Below, piece by piece: positions 33,034-42,705 of a stretch of 64,000 bases of DNA. This DNA comes from Bacteroidota bacterium. Lineage in GTDB: Bacteria > Bacteroidota > Bacteroidia > Cytophagales > Cytophagaceae. Numbering within the stretch: position 1 is the stretch's first letter; every line of letters begins with the position of its first letter. The stretch covers positions 221,305 to 285,304 of the forward strand of contig JAEVZS010000030.1 of assembly GCA_023392125.1 (NCBI GenBank), written 5' to 3'. A program made the position numbers and the translations under genes. The notes under the pieces were generated by a model. The model was given only the letters and a program-made list of their open reading frames with translations. It had not been told where the DNA came from and made no database searches.

Positions 33034-35751
33034 TCAGGAAGGTATTTTTGAAGATTTTCCTGATTTTCCGTATTTCAGTCGCTTATATAACTCTCCGAAA
33101 ACAAATACCGATGATCCGAGCAATATCACCGTAATGTACTCTCCCGGTGTCACAAACTCGAATCCGAATATTCGTTCAAAGAAAGGCGTTTCTACGGCTA
33201 TAACCTGGAGGGTTATGGAAATAATGAGGCCGTATATGATATAGCGATTGGAGAAGAACCCTATATCAAATACGGACCTGGTCAGCGAACGCATGTTCAG
33301 CACGTTCCACAGCTGACAAAATGCCATCGTGATGAAAGCCATAGTTCTTGCTTTTTCCAGACTCTGATCGAGATATGTGTAGAAAATGCCAAGGCTCAGT
33401 ATCGTCATCAGGGATGCGTTGATCAGCATGAAAGGGAGAATAGAGCCGGTGATGATTCCGGCGTTTCGCTTCAGGGGTTTGTGGCTGAGCTCGTCCCCAT
33501 GTCCTTTTTCGGTAGCAAGAGACATATCACTCAGTCCGTCGGTGACTAAGTTTAGCCAAAGGATCTGAATGGCAGTCAGCGGCGTCGGCAGGAAAATCAA
33601 TACGGCAGTAAGCAGGGTTATGATCTCTGCAAAATTAGTAGTCAGCAGATAGTAGGTTGTTTTCCGGGTATTGTTGAATATGATGCGGCCTTCCTCAATG
33701 GCATGTACAATTGTTGAAAAATTATCATCGGCCAGTACCATCTTTGATGCATCACGCGCGACATCTGTTCCCATGATTCCCATAGCCACCCCCACATCGG
33801 CTTTTTTTAGCGCGGGAGCGTCATTGACCCCATCACCGGTCATGGCAATCAGCTCACCTTTTTTCTGAAGTCGTGTAGCGATACGTAGCTTCATTTTGGG
33901 AGTAAGACGTGCAAACACATGATGTGAAAGTACAGCCTGATCGAAGGCTTCTTCGCTCATTACCCGCAATTCTGCTTCGGTTATCACTGTTTCATCGGTT
34001 GCATTTTCCGGAACGATTCCTGTAGCCCTGGCTATGGACAGGGCTGTTTTGGCATGATCACCCGTGGCCATGATTACACGTATACCTGCCCGGTGACAAC
34101 TTTCTACAGCCTTTTTTACCTCTGTTTTCGGCGGATCGATCATGCCGGTTATTCCTGCTATAATCAGATCGTCTATGTCTTCTTTGCGGATCACAGCTAC
34201 ATCAGGTGATACTTCTTTGTAAGCAAGGGCAATAACCCTCATGGCATCTGCGGACCAGCTCTCAATCTGTCCGTTGAGATGCAGCTTTTGCTGTTCGCTG
34301 AGTATATGGAGACTGTTTTCTGTCAATTGCCTTGTCGAATTTTTCAGAACCATTTCGGGAGCGCCTGCCACAAAAAGATAGCGTTTGTTTTGCCAGTTTA
34401 CCAGACTGGCTCTCATTTTGATTTTCGAATCGAAAGGCAGGTCATCTGTTCGACGGATTTCCCGAGAAAAAAGATCGTATAATCCGCTTTTCCGGGCCAG
34501 GGCCAGCAGCGCTCCTTCTGTAGGATCTCCGATCAGCTCATACGTTCCGTTTTTTTCGTTCAGATACGCATTGTTGCAAAAGCCGGCAATAGCCATGAGA
34601 AACCGAAAGGAGTAATCTTCTTCCGGAGTATTGTGAGCGGAAGGGATGATGTTGCCAAAGGGAGACCAGCCTTCACCTTCTGTTGTATAGATATGGTTTT
34701 GTCCGGATAGAAACTTTTTGACAGTAAGGGTATTTTGGGTAAGGGTTCCTGTTTTGTCAGTAATAATGGTGCTGACAGAACCTAAGGTTTCTACTGCTGA
34801 AAACTCCCGGATAATAACATTCTTTCTGGCCATTCGGCGTGTACCGATGGCAAGGACGATAGAAACAATGGCAGGCAGACTTTCCGGAATTGCAGAAACA
34901 AGCATGGCAATGGATGTGAACAATAGTGTTTCAGTATTTTCGCCTTGCAGGAAGTAACCGATGAGAAACATGGCGGATGCGCTTATTACAGCAATAAGGG
35001 CCATCTGCTTTGCCAGCACATCAATTTTTTTGTGAAAATGCGTTTTGGTATTTTGAATCGAGCCCATGGTCCGGGCAATCTCTCCGATTACAGTTTGTAA
35101 GCCAGTTGTTACCACCAGCGCCCTAGCAAAGCCTCCTGCCACAAAAGTACCTTTCCACAGCATGTTGGTACGGTCGGCCAGGAGCGTTTCGGGAGCAATA
35201 GAACCGGCGGTTTTCCGTATCGGCAAAGACTCACCGGTGAGTGAAGCTTCGATTGTCCGGAGGTTTTGGGATTCAAGCAGGCGTACATCAGCAGGAATAC
35301 TGTCGCCTTCTTCCAGGATGATTATATCGCCCGGAACCAGATTTACAGCGTCAATGGTGAATCGGTTACTGTTCCTGATAACTTTTGCCATCTGGACAGT
35401 CATGGATTTGAGAGAAGCCACTGCCTGCTCGGCTTTCATTTCCTGTATAAAAGCTATGGTAATATTGATGGCTATGATGGCCATGATAACGTAAACATCA
35501 ATATAATGTCCGCCGATATAGGATATAACACAGGCTAAAACCAGAATCCAGATCAGCAGACTTTTGAACTGGTCAAGCAACAGGCTAAACCAGGTACGTG
35601 CTTCCGAGGAGGGAATTTCGTTTGGTCCGTATTGGCTAAGCAAATTATTTACCTGCTGCTCATCCAGTCCTTTTTCTGCGTCCGAGTGCAGGTATTGTAT
35701 TATCTCCTGCTGTGAAAGTGCATGCCATTGAGGTTTCTGTTTATCTGTCAT
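33034..35751 (-). CDS. P-type cation-transporting ATPase (P2 type, likely Ca2+)
   Basis: 905 residues from MTDKQKPQWHALSQQ; in-frame residues before this are not P-type. Domains in order: N-terminal cation ATPase segment, helices 1-2, actuator domain with SLTGES, helix 4 with the PESLPA ion-site motif, phosphorylation site D332 in DKTGTLTQN, hinge MTGDGVNDAPALKKAD, and six C-terminal helices with NLVTDGLSDMSLATE. The layout fits SERCA/PMR1-like P2A pumps that export Ca2+, Mn2+ or Na+; the exact ion cannot be told. It is followed in the same direction by nothing close; the Na/Pi transporter lies upstream. Confidence 0.92.
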   Translation of the reverse strand: MTDKQKPQWHALSQQEIIQYLHSDAEKGLDEQQVNNLLSQYGPNEIPSSEARTWFSLLLDQFKSLLIWILVLACVISYIGGHYIDVYVIMAIIAINITIAFIQEMKAEQAVASLKSMTVQMAKVIRNSNRFTIDAVNLVPGDIIILEEGDSIPADVRLLESQNLRTIEASLTGESLPIRKTAGSIAPETLLADRTNMLWKGTFVAGGFARALVVTTGLQTVIGEIARTMGSIQNTKTHFHKKIDVLAKQMALIAVISASAMFLIGYFLQGENTETLLFTSIAMLVSAIPESLPAIVSIVLAIGTRRMARKNVIIREFSAVETLGSVSTIITDKTGTLTQNTLTVKKFLSGQNHIYTTEGEGWSPFGNIIPSAHNTPEEDYSFRFLMAIAGFCNNAYLNEKNGTYELIGDPTEGALLALARKSGLYDLFSREIRRTDDLPFDSKIKMRASLVNWQNKRYLFVAGAPEMVLKNSTRQLTENSLHILSEQQKLHLNGQIESWSADAMRVIALAYKEVSPDVAVIRKEDIDDLIIAGITGMIDPPKTEVKKAVESCHRAGIRVIMATGDHAKTALSIARATGIVPENATDETVITEAELRVMSEEAFDQAVLSHHVFARLTPKMKLRIATRLQKKGELIAMTGDGVNDAPALKKADVGVAMGIMGTDVARDASKMVLADDNFSTIVHAIEEGRIIFNNTRKTTYYLLTTNFAEIITLLTAVLIFLPTPLTAIQILWLNLVTDGLSDMSLATEKGHGDELSHKPLKRNAGIITGSILPFMLINASLMTILSLGIFYTYLDQSLEKARTMAFITMAFCQLWNVLNMRSLTRSVFDIGFFSNRYIIYGLIISITLQVIAVETPFFERIFGFEFVTPGEYITVILLGSSVFVFGELYKRLKYGKSGKSSKIPS

Positions 35752-35897
35752 AGCTCTTTTTGATGTGCAATGGTGACAAAGTAATAAAAAATCTCTTACA
35801 GCATCCATTTCAGAGGAAGGAAGCATGAAAAAAAGGTACAGGCAGAGACCCTGATAATGTATTTTTCAGCTTGTGACCGGTATCAATCAGAAATAGG

Positions 35898-36899
35898 TTA
35901 TCTTTTGATTTCCACAGGTCCAGAAAGTATCTCCTGATCGTACGAACCAGCCGGTACGGATTTTTTTATGTGTGCCTTATACCAGCGATGCTTTGTCAGC
36001 AGATTGTGAATAGGAGAAAGGAATACCAGAAACAAAAGGGAGGCAACCAGATTGAAAATGAGATGTGAAAATGCAATCTGGATGGTGGGATTATCGGACA
36101 ATCCGACTACGGTTCGCTCCAGAACTTTTACAAATGGAAACATGATAATAACACTGCCAAAACTGAATATAAAATTGGACAACGAAGACAGCTTGGCCAT
36201 ATCGGACAGCTTTAATCCTGCAATCAGGGCAGTGGAGGTTGTTCCTGCATTGGCGCCCATAATAATCGGAATGGCTATATCGATCGTAATAATATTCTGG
36301 CTGGTAAGAATAACGGTCAGGCCTGTTACAACGGAGCTGGATTGCATGATTACGGTAATGATGATTCCGTATATAATTCCGAGAAAAGGATTGGAGGCTT
36401 TCATCAGCATACCGGTGAGTATAGGGTTGTCTCTGATCGGATAGATGGCTTCATTGATCAGGTCAAGGGAGAAAAAGATAAAGCCAAAGTAAAAAAGTGA
36501 TTTTCCTGCTATGGATATACGGGTTGGGATAATACTGATCAGTGTACCCAGCACAATGAAGAATGGTCCGATCAGATCGGAGTTGAGCGAAATAATCCAG
36601 GCTGTAGTAGTAGTCCCGACATTGGCGCCCAGAAATATGGCCAGGCTGTCTCTGAAGGTAAGCACACCCGAATCTACAAGCGATACTGTAAGTACAGAAA
36701 CTGCCGTACTGGACTGAATGGTAGCGGTGAGAAGACCACCCAGAAGGAAGCCGCCTATTCTTGTGCGGGTAATGCTGCCCAGCAGATTTTTAAGCTTATC
36801 TGCTCCGACATTCTGTATTTCCTTACTGAAATTTTGGAGGCCATGTATGAAAAGTACAATGGCTGAAATAATAATGATAATCGTTTGCAGCAATTCCAT
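35898..36899 (-). CDS. Na/Pi cotransporter family protein
   Basis: 333 residues, eight or more membrane helices. Two inverted repeats with the QSS signature are clear: TATIQSSTAVSVLTVSLV and TVIMQSSSVVTGLTVILT, each preceded by a GANxGTT motif (FLGANVGTTTTAWIISL, IMGANAGTTSTALIAGL). These are hallmarks of NptA/YjbB-type sodium-phosphate symporters. It lacks the C-terminal PhoU domain of longer relatives. Start is ATG 36899 (MELLQTIII); a longer frame to 36956 is not family-like. Confidence 0.93.
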   Translation of the reverse strand: MELLQTIIIIISAIVLFIHGLQNFSKEIQNVGADKLKNLLGSITRTRIGGFLLGGLLTATIQSSTAVSVLTVSLVDSGVLTFRDSLAIFLGANVGTTTTAWIISLNSDLIGPFFIVLGTLISIIPTRISIAGKSLFYFGFIFFSLDLINEAIYPIRDNPILTGMLMKASNPFLGIIYGIIITVIMQSSSVVTGLTVILTSQNIITIDIAIPIIMGANAGTTSTALIAGLKLSDMAKLSSLSNFIFSFGSVIIMFPFVKVLERTVVGLSDNPTIQIAFSHLIFNLVASLLFLVFLSPIHNLLTKHRWYKAHIKKSVPAGSYDQEILSGPVEIKR

Positions 36900-36903
36900 A
36901 AAG

Positions 36904-36911
36904 CAAAAATA
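36904..36911 (-). promoter_or_regulatory. Near-leaderless promoter box for the Na/Pi transporter
   Basis: TATTTTTG on the minus strand ends five bases before the ATG, the same geometry and sequence as the guaA box at 4601. Confidence 0.38.
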
Positions 36912-37085
36912 GAAAATAATCTCAATTTCATCTGACAGAGAGCAGGCTCTCTGCAAACGCCGGAACTGAACTAATACAGGGGCCGGATTATTCAGATTTT
37001 GCGGAGAAACTTATCGCTTTAACTTCATACGCAACAATGGATAACCTTTGATCATGGTTATGACAGAAAAACCGGCTATGATATC

Positions 37086-38363
37086 TTATCTGTTATCTTC
37101 TCGGATATGGATAAAGTTGGAAAGCCACTGAAAACCAATGAACCCCAGAATGAATAACACACTGGCTGTATTAAACAGGTTATTGCTTTTGAATGTCAGA
37201 ATAATAGCTGAAAGACCTGCAGTAATCATAGCAAGTGTATATATTTTTAGTACTTTATGGTTTTTTCCGGCAGAGAAGAGTATCCCCAGTGGCAGCATCA
37301 TGGCAAAACCAAAGGCGGCAATGGATAGGTAACGATCATCGCTAAGCAGAAAATAGCTGATCAGTCCGGTTAAGGAAACTGCCAGACTCAGAGCTACCAG
37401 GCTGGAATTTCGTTTTTCGCTTTGGTCCAGCAGGAGACGGCCATATCGGTTAAAACGCAGAAACAGATTGCTGACCGGGGTAAATACCCAGGTAGAAAAC
37501 GCTATAATTGCCAGCAGAATGACAATTGGTGTCAGATACGGCTGGGCGGCTTCATTTTTTTGAGCAATTCCTCTTAGTACCCGGGTAATTAAATAAAAGC
37601 CGATAATCACTCCCCACTGATATTTTGCCGTTAGGTTGCTCATGAAAAACGAATATTTCAAAAACAGCCGGTACAATGGATTAGCTGCTTTGATGGCTTC
37701 CAGCATACCCAGACGGGCCATGTCCTGACCGGGATCGTTTTGCAGAGCTTCCTTAAAATGTTCCAGGGCCTTTTTGTGATTGCCTTTTTCCAGCAGTCCC
37801 CAGCCATAATTGGTATGAGTGTAGGCATTGTTGGGGTCTTCGCGCAGGGCTCCCTCTATGGTGGTAAAGGCTTCTTCTTTTTTGTCCAGTTTGATGAGCG
37901 CAGAGCTTCGTATATTGAGCGCCAGCAGATTTTCTGCATCTGCCTCCAATGCCCGGTCGGCCAGCTCAAGCGCCTGCTGATACTGCTTGCGCAGCAGCTT
38001 GATGTTGGCATGAAAAGCATGGAAGTGGGCATCCCGGCTGTCAAGGGCAATGGCCTGCGCTATCTGGTTCTCGGCTTCGTCGTATTGCCCCAGGCAGATA
38101 CAGATCCGTGATTTGATATAATACAGATGCGCCGCGTCCGGGGCCAGACTGATCGAGTGATCAATGACTCCGGATGCCTGCTCCGGCTGGTCCTGCTGAA
38201 GGTATATTTCTGCCAGAAGAGAGAGGAGAAACGGCTGGCTGCTATCCTGTGCCAGCAGGCTTTCGATAATTTGTCTGGCTTCAGCATATCGTTTTTGCTG
38301 AATCAGAATCTCGACTTTGGCCAGTTGATTGATTTCGTCAATGCTGCTATCCTGCTCTCTCAT
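37086..38363 (-). CDS. TPR-repeat membrane protein
   Basis: 425 residues from MREQDSSIDEINQ. Residues 10-215 contain about six TPR units (RYAEARQIIESLLAQD, YDEAENQIAQAIALD, NHKKALEHFKEALQNDPGQD). From about 240 there are several membrane helices (WGVIIGFYLITRVL, TPIVILLAIIAFSTWVFTP, LVALSLAVSLTGLISYFLL, and two more). The TPR part should face the cytoplasm and bind partners. It follows the TPR-AAA+ gene by 31 bases, and both carry similar TPR arrays, so they probably work together. Start: ATG 38363; a GTG at 38369 is also in frame. Confidence 0.8.
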   Translation of the reverse strand: MREQDSSIDEINQLAKVEILIQQKRYAEARQIIESLLAQDSSQPFLLSLLAEIYLQQDQPEQASGVIDHSISLAPDAAHLYYIKSRICICLGQYDEAENQIAQAIALDSRDAHFHAFHANIKLLRKQYQQALELADRALEADAENLLALNIRSSALIKLDKKEEAFTTIEGALREDPNNAYTHTNYGWGLLEKGNHKKALEHFKEALQNDPGQDMARLGMLEAIKAANPLYRLFLKYSFFMSNLTAKYQWGVIIGFYLITRVLRGIAQKNEAAQPYLTPIVILLAIIAFSTWVFTPVSNLFLRFNRYGRLLLDQSEKRNSSLVALSLAVSLTGLISYFLLSDDRYLSIAAFGFAMMLPLGILFSAGKNHKVLKIYTLAMITAGLSAIILTFKSNNLFNTASVLFILGFIGFQWLSNFIHIREDNR

Positions 38364-38394
38364 GGTCACAGACTGGTTGATAAATGGTGTTGCG

Positions 38395-39702
38395 TTATTT
38401 TTTTATGTTGAGATATGACAGAATATCATCATACAGACCTGAGTCATTGGCAAACAGAGCAAAGTTTTTGGCTGTTGTGAACCATTCCCGGGTAGTGGAG
38501 CGGTGCTTTTTTGCTGCACTGATCAGATCTGCGGTTACCAGTGGCTTCGGTATCCCGTCACTAAAGGATGCTTCCAGCTTTTGCTCGACAGCGATATCGA
38601 TAAGCGCATCGATATCGGCTCCGGAATAATCGGGTGTATTTTTTGCAATCTGCCGAAAGTCAATGTTTTCTGCCGGCTTGCTTTTGAGCTTGAGCCGGAG
38701 TATGGATTCTCTGGTGATTTCGTCTGGCGGCGGCACAAAAATAATACGATCAAAGCGACCGGGGCGTCTGAATGCCGGGTCCAGGTTCCAGGGGGTGTTG
38801 GTTGCTCCCAGCACCAGAACACCTTCATTGCTGTGCTCAATTCCATCCAGCTCCTGCAGAAACTGATTGATCAGATGACGACCACCGGAGTGCTTCATAT
38901 CCCGGCGACTGGCTCCCAGTGCATCGATTTCATCAATAAATAATACGCAGGGAGCGTTTTTACGGGCAAGCTCAAACAGCTCATGCAGATTTTTTTCGCT
39001 GTTGCCAATCCACATATCCAGAATGTCATTGAGACTGACTGAAATAAAACGGGCGTTGACCTGTCCGGCAGTGGCTTTGGCTATATATGTTTTGCCGCAA
39101 CCGGGAGGACCGTAAAGCAGTATTCCGCCGCCGGTTTTTTTGCCATAGGCTTTATACAGCTCCGGATGGAGCAGCGGGCGGATAATTTTCAGTTCAATTT
39201 CCTTTTTTACCGAATCCATACCTCCCACATCGGCAAAGCTGACGGAAGGTTTCTGCAGAAACCGGCTGTCTGTTTCTTCTTCAGATGACTGTTCTGCCTG
39301 AAGACTTTTTATTCTGAATTCACGGTCAAGCTCTTCGTCCGAAAAGGAAGGATTTAGCCCGAGCGCGTGCCGGTATGCTTCCATGGCTTTTTCCGGCTCG
39401 TTTTCCTTTAACAATGCTTTGGCGTAGAGTGTCAGTATTTCCGGTTCCTGTCTGCCGGTTTCCATGACGGTTTCAAGAATCACGTTGCAGGCAGAGTACT
39501 TTCCTTTTTTGAAAAAGATTTTAGCCAGACCTGTTTTCGCTTTGATATTGTCACTCAGGCTGAGAATGAATGTGTACTCTTCTTCTGCTTCATCCAGCCT
39601 GTCCTGCGACAGTAATGTATCGGCAAGCAGGATGCGCAGTGGTATATTGTCGGGAGAATGAAGCAGAGCTGCCCGTAAACTGTCAATGGTCTGATCACTC
39701 AT
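38395..39702 (-). CDS. TPR plus Cdc48/Vps4-like AAA+ ATPase
   Basis: 435 residues. TPR-like repeats occupy about 5-118 (LDEAEEEYTFILSLS, EKAMEAYRHALGLNPSF). The AAA+ module begins at about 155 with SFADVGGMDSVKKEIE: Walker A GPPGCGKT (198-205), Walker B FIDEID (255-260), sensor 1 GATNTPW, and arginine fingers in DPAFRRPGRFDR (R313, R316). This is a classic-clade AAA domain like Cdc48, katanin or Vps4, with the TPRs in place of the usual substrate domain. It should remodel protein complexes using ATP. It forms a group with the TPR membrane protein downstream and the RDD protein upstream. Confidence 0.9.
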   Translation of the reverse strand: MSDQTIDSLRAALLHSPDNIPLRILLADTLLSQDRLDEAEEEYTFILSLSDNIKAKTGLAKIFFKKGKYSACNVILETVMETGRQEPEILTLYAKALLKENEPEKAMEAYRHALGLNPSFSDEELDREFRIKSLQAEQSSEEETDSRFLQKPSVSFADVGGMDSVKKEIELKIIRPLLHPELYKAYGKKTGGGILLYGPPGCGKTYIAKATAGQVNARFISVSLNDILDMWIGNSEKNLHELFELARKNAPCVLFIDEIDALGASRRDMKHSGGRHLINQFLQELDGIEHSNEGVLVLGATNTPWNLDPAFRRPGRFDRIIFVPPPDEITRESILRLKLKSKPAENIDFRQIAKNTPDYSGADIDALIDIAVEQKLEASFSDGIPKPLVTADLISAAKKHRSTTREWFTTAKNFALFANDSGLYDDILSYLNIKK

Positions 39703-39831
39703 TGGCGATTGAAATATAGTGTATGACTGTAATTAAATGTACCCATCCGGACGTGCAGATAAGTCATTGACCGAAGATACTAAAAGTATCGGTAATGCAT
39801 TCTGCAACTGCCTGTTCTTTTTCTGTGCCGG

Positions 39832-40707
39832 TTAATGCAAATCCTGATTTTTGTATAGTTTTTGCCGCATGTTGGCGCTGCCCGGCTGCTTGTACACAAA
39901 CTTGACAAAGCACAGATTGCTGCTCAACGGAAAATGGTTTTGCAATACGGTGATTATCTCATTTTCTGAGGCAGTAAAGTTTTCAAAATCTTCTTTGTTG
40001 CGAAAGTAAACGATCGCCGAAATATAGTTTCGGTCATCGTTCTCAATCTGATCATATACCCGGATATCGGCTTTTCGGATCAGATGGTTGAGCTCTGCTT
40101 CAAAAAGCCGGCTGCTTTCTTCACTTTTATCTGCCTGAAATGAGTCTGTCTGATAGGGAACCGAAGGAATATCAGCAAATGGATTAAGCAGCAGGAAGGG
40201 AGAAAACAAAAGGGAGAAAAAAGCAATGGCTATACTCAGCGAAAGCACAGCGAAGGGTTTATTTAGTGTGCTCTTTCCCGGGTTTTCAGTGTATATGACG
40301 CTTGTTCCTGCTATCTTATCTCCGAGCCTTTTGCCGGGATTCCTTATCAAGAGCAGTACTTCGAGCGGCCAGAACATCATGGTACAGTTGCGTATCAGAC
40401 ATTTAAGAGGCCCGGCAGGGCGTCCGGTCGTATCGTCAATAACCTGCAATTTGAGAATGCGTTTGGCCGGACTTTGGCCATTAAGCAGATCCTTATTGAA
40501 GTATATGCTGAAACCGATAATAAAAGGAAATATAATTTTGCCGGCCTGCATGGAGACCGGATCATGACTGGTTTCAAAGGCATGTGCAAATACGGAGACA
40601 AATCCGGGTGCCGCAATCAGTACAATCACCAGGGTCATAATGAAATGGTCGATCAGCATGGCTGCGATTCTTAATCCGGTATTAGGTGTCTGACTGGTAG
40701 TGGTCAT
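39832..40707 (-). CDS. RDD family membrane protein with a C-terminal soluble domain
   Basis: 291 residues. The RDD signature appears in TGLRIAAMLIDHFIMTLVIV (R-x3-x-D), DLLNGQSPAKRILKLQVID and a Lys/Arg-rich KRLGDKIAGT. Four hydrophobic segments are visible (14-40, 55-75, 108-125 and 155-180). The last 100 residues are soluble, with a helix (SRLFEAELNHLIRKADIRV) and beta strands. RDD proteins have been linked to ion exchange; the role here is unknown. It precedes the AAA+ gene by 129 bases in the same direction. Confidence 0.82.
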   Translation of the reverse strand: MTTTSQTPNTGLRIAAMLIDHFIMTLVIVLIAAPGFVSVFAHAFETSHDPVSMQAGKIIFPFIIGFSIYFNKDLLNGQSPAKRILKLQVIDDTTGRPAGPLKCLIRNCTMMFWPLEVLLLIRNPGKRLGDKIAGTSVIYTENPGKSTLNKPFAVLSLSIAIAFFSLLFSPFLLLNPFADIPSVPYQTDSFQADKSEESSRLFEAELNHLIRKADIRVYDQIENDDRNYISAIVYFRNKEDFENFTASENEIITVLQNHFPLSSNLCFVKFVYKQPGSANMRQKLYKNQDLH

Positions 40708-40855
40708 GATATATATCAGATAATGGATTTGTCAGGTGTATTTTTGCAATGGATGTGTTAAATATACACAAAATACGGCAGAATAGCCGGGTATATGCCG
40801 GGGAAGCATACTATCGGAAACAGATAGGGCGAACGAAAAACAGGGGGAAGCACAT

Positions 40856-40909
40856 AAAATAAAAACGGTCTCCGGCGATCTGCTCATACACAGATACCCC
40901 AGAGACCGT
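40856..40909 (-). terminator. Terminator of the secreted 590-aa protein gene
   Basis: ACGGTCTC (40865-40872) pairs with GAGACCGT (40902-40909), with further imperfect pairing inside (GATCTG with CAGAT). On the minus strand it is followed by TTTTATTTT. Confidence 0.82.
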
Positions 40910-40932
40910 CTTACAATTTGCCGGATTGGCTG

Positions 40933-42705
40933 TTAATTGTTCGGATCGATCTTGCCAAACCAGAGTTTTGTGCCCCAGCGGTCGGTGCCTCCGCCGCCCT
41001 TGCGCTGTCGGGCTACGTATACAATCTGTGTCCCACCGTTAATTTTGAAGTAAGGAGTATCCTTGCCTTTGCCGCCGTCTTCCAGGTCAATATACAGATA
41101 AAAGTCTTTGCTTCCGAACTCTTTAAAATCATCTATCTGTCCTGATGCTATGTCAACTTTGCCCAGCCTGCCCTGAAACAAGGGGGTATATGTACAGGTC
41201 GTGGTGATGGTTTTTGTGTTGGCAAGGAGGTTTATGCTTTCTTCCTTTGAGCAGTCCACATCGATGTCTTTGACAAGGAATACGTTCCAGTATAAATCTT
41301 TGCCGTTGGGAGCCTCATAGATGGCAAACTCGGATGGGAATGACTTGGCTCCGCCGGCGCCACCCAGCAAACCGGCAGGCCTGGCGGTGTTTTGTACGCC
41401 ATAGTAGCGTTTAAAACTGCCCTTGTCATCCAGATGAAACATAAACAGGTCTTTGTATACTCTTCCTCTGACCTGTCCGACCGCATCCATGCTGAAATCC
41501 TGCCCGCTGATAAAAATATCGCCTTTTGATGTGATGTTGAAACCGTTCAATACAAATTTCTTACCGTCAAATGCTTTCAGCTTCTTCTGAGAAGGTGGCT
41601 TGATGCCGGCGGCATTGATTTCGTCAATTGATGTTGCTGAAACAAACTCTGCTTTGCCGCCGCTCAGCTTTACAACCTGCAGGTATTCGTACTTCTGATT
41701 TTCAATTTGTCCGCTTCGCATTTCATAATCAAAGCTTGCGGTAAATACGTCCGTGGTAAGCGCATAAGGCTGTTTGGTGTATTTCTTATCCGGGCTGTTT
41801 ATGCTGCCCATGCCATAGAGATATACATCCTGACCGACCGCTACTGCTTCGTAGATTGCCCACAGGTTGCATTTTGTTTTAAAATTAAACCGTTCTTTCA
41901 GGTTGCCTTCGCTATCCAGCTTTACATAGGTAAGATTTGTCGGGTCATTGTCAGCAACTTTTCCATATCCCTGTCCGCCAAACGGAGCAAATATCAGCAC
42001 CCATTCATCACTTTCTTCCAAAACCCCGCTGTACAGCAGCGCCTGCGGATGGTTAAATAATATAGGAGATTTGTAATTGATGCTCAGGTTTTTGTCAACC
42101 TCCATTACCACAAATTCACGGCTTGCGTCCTTCAGGTATTTCATTTGTCCCGGGTTGACCAGGCCTATGGCCAGAAGCTTTCCTTTTTCGGGCACGTCTT
42201 TATGAGCGGTATACAGCAGCTTTTTTTTGGTGTTGCCGTCTTCATCGATCTCTCTTGGCTTCTCTTTGCCTTTGGTTCTCGTATTGATTTCGTACCGGCC
42301 GGTCCACCAGTTGAAGTTATAATCGGTTTCGGTTTTTTTAAGCACCAGCTTGCCCAGCTTATTAGGTTCACAGGTTACACCTTCGATCACTTCAAAATCA
42401 ACTCCCCGGTATTTGTTTTTGCGGGATTTGTACCGGCCACCTACTTTTTCTTCTTCCTCAAAATTGTTGAGCAGATTAAAATTATAATCGAACTGGTAGA
42501 TCTCGTACTTTACTTTCCGATTGGTTGATTTGGTCACAAATACCATATCAAACTGCTGTTTTTCGTCGTCAACAATCAAATTGCCCAGATAACCCCGCAG
42601 CTTGGATTTTCCGGTCAGTTCCACTTCTTTTTCCAGGACAATCTGTGCGCTGCTGTGCACAAGCAACCCGGCCAGTAACAGGGATGTGAGTAAAAGTTTC
42701 TTCAT
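40933..42705 (-). CDS. Secreted hypothetical protein (590 aa)
   Basis: I do not recognise the family. A clear signal peptide (MKKLLLTSLLLAGLLVHSSA-Q) is followed by a beta-strand-rich protein. The text has repeated strand-loop segments (KLRGYLGNLIVDD, FDMVFVTKSTNRKVKYEIYQFDYNFNLL, EWVLIFAPFGGQGYGKV, KKFVLNGFNITSKGDIFISG) that suggest a propeller-like or cell-surface repeat fold, with lysine-rich stretches. There is no T9SS-type end; it finishes GTKLWFGKIDPNN. Pairs of Cys are late (CSKEES, TTTCTYTP). The gene is single, with direct repeats upstream of it. Confidence 0.7.
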   Translation of the reverse strand: MKKLLLTSLLLAGLLVHSSAQIVLEKEVELTGKSKLRGYLGNLIVDDEKQQFDMVFVTKSTNRKVKYEIYQFDYNFNLLNNFEEEEKVGGRYKSRKNKYRGVDFEVIEGVTCEPNKLGKLVLKKTETDYNFNWWTGRYEINTRTKGKEKPREIDEDGNTKKKLLYTAHKDVPEKGKLLAIGLVNPGQMKYLKDASREFVVMEVDKNLSINYKSPILFNHPQALLYSGVLEESDEWVLIFAPFGGQGYGKVADNDPTNLTYVKLDSEGNLKERFNFKTKCNLWAIYEAVAVGQDVYLYGMGSINSPDKKYTKQPYALTTDVFTASFDYEMRSGQIENQKYEYLQVVKLSGGKAEFVSATSIDEINAAGIKPPSQKKLKAFDGKKFVLNGFNITSKGDIFISGQDFSMDAVGQVRGRVYKDLFMFHLDDKGSFKRYYGVQNTARPAGLLGGAGGAKSFPSEFAIYEAPNGKDLYWNVFLVKDIDVDCSKEESINLLANTKTITTTCTYTPLFQGRLGKVDIASGQIDDFKEFGSKDFYLYIDLEDGGKGKDTPYFKINGGTQIVYVARQRKGGGGTDRWGTKLWFGKIDPNN

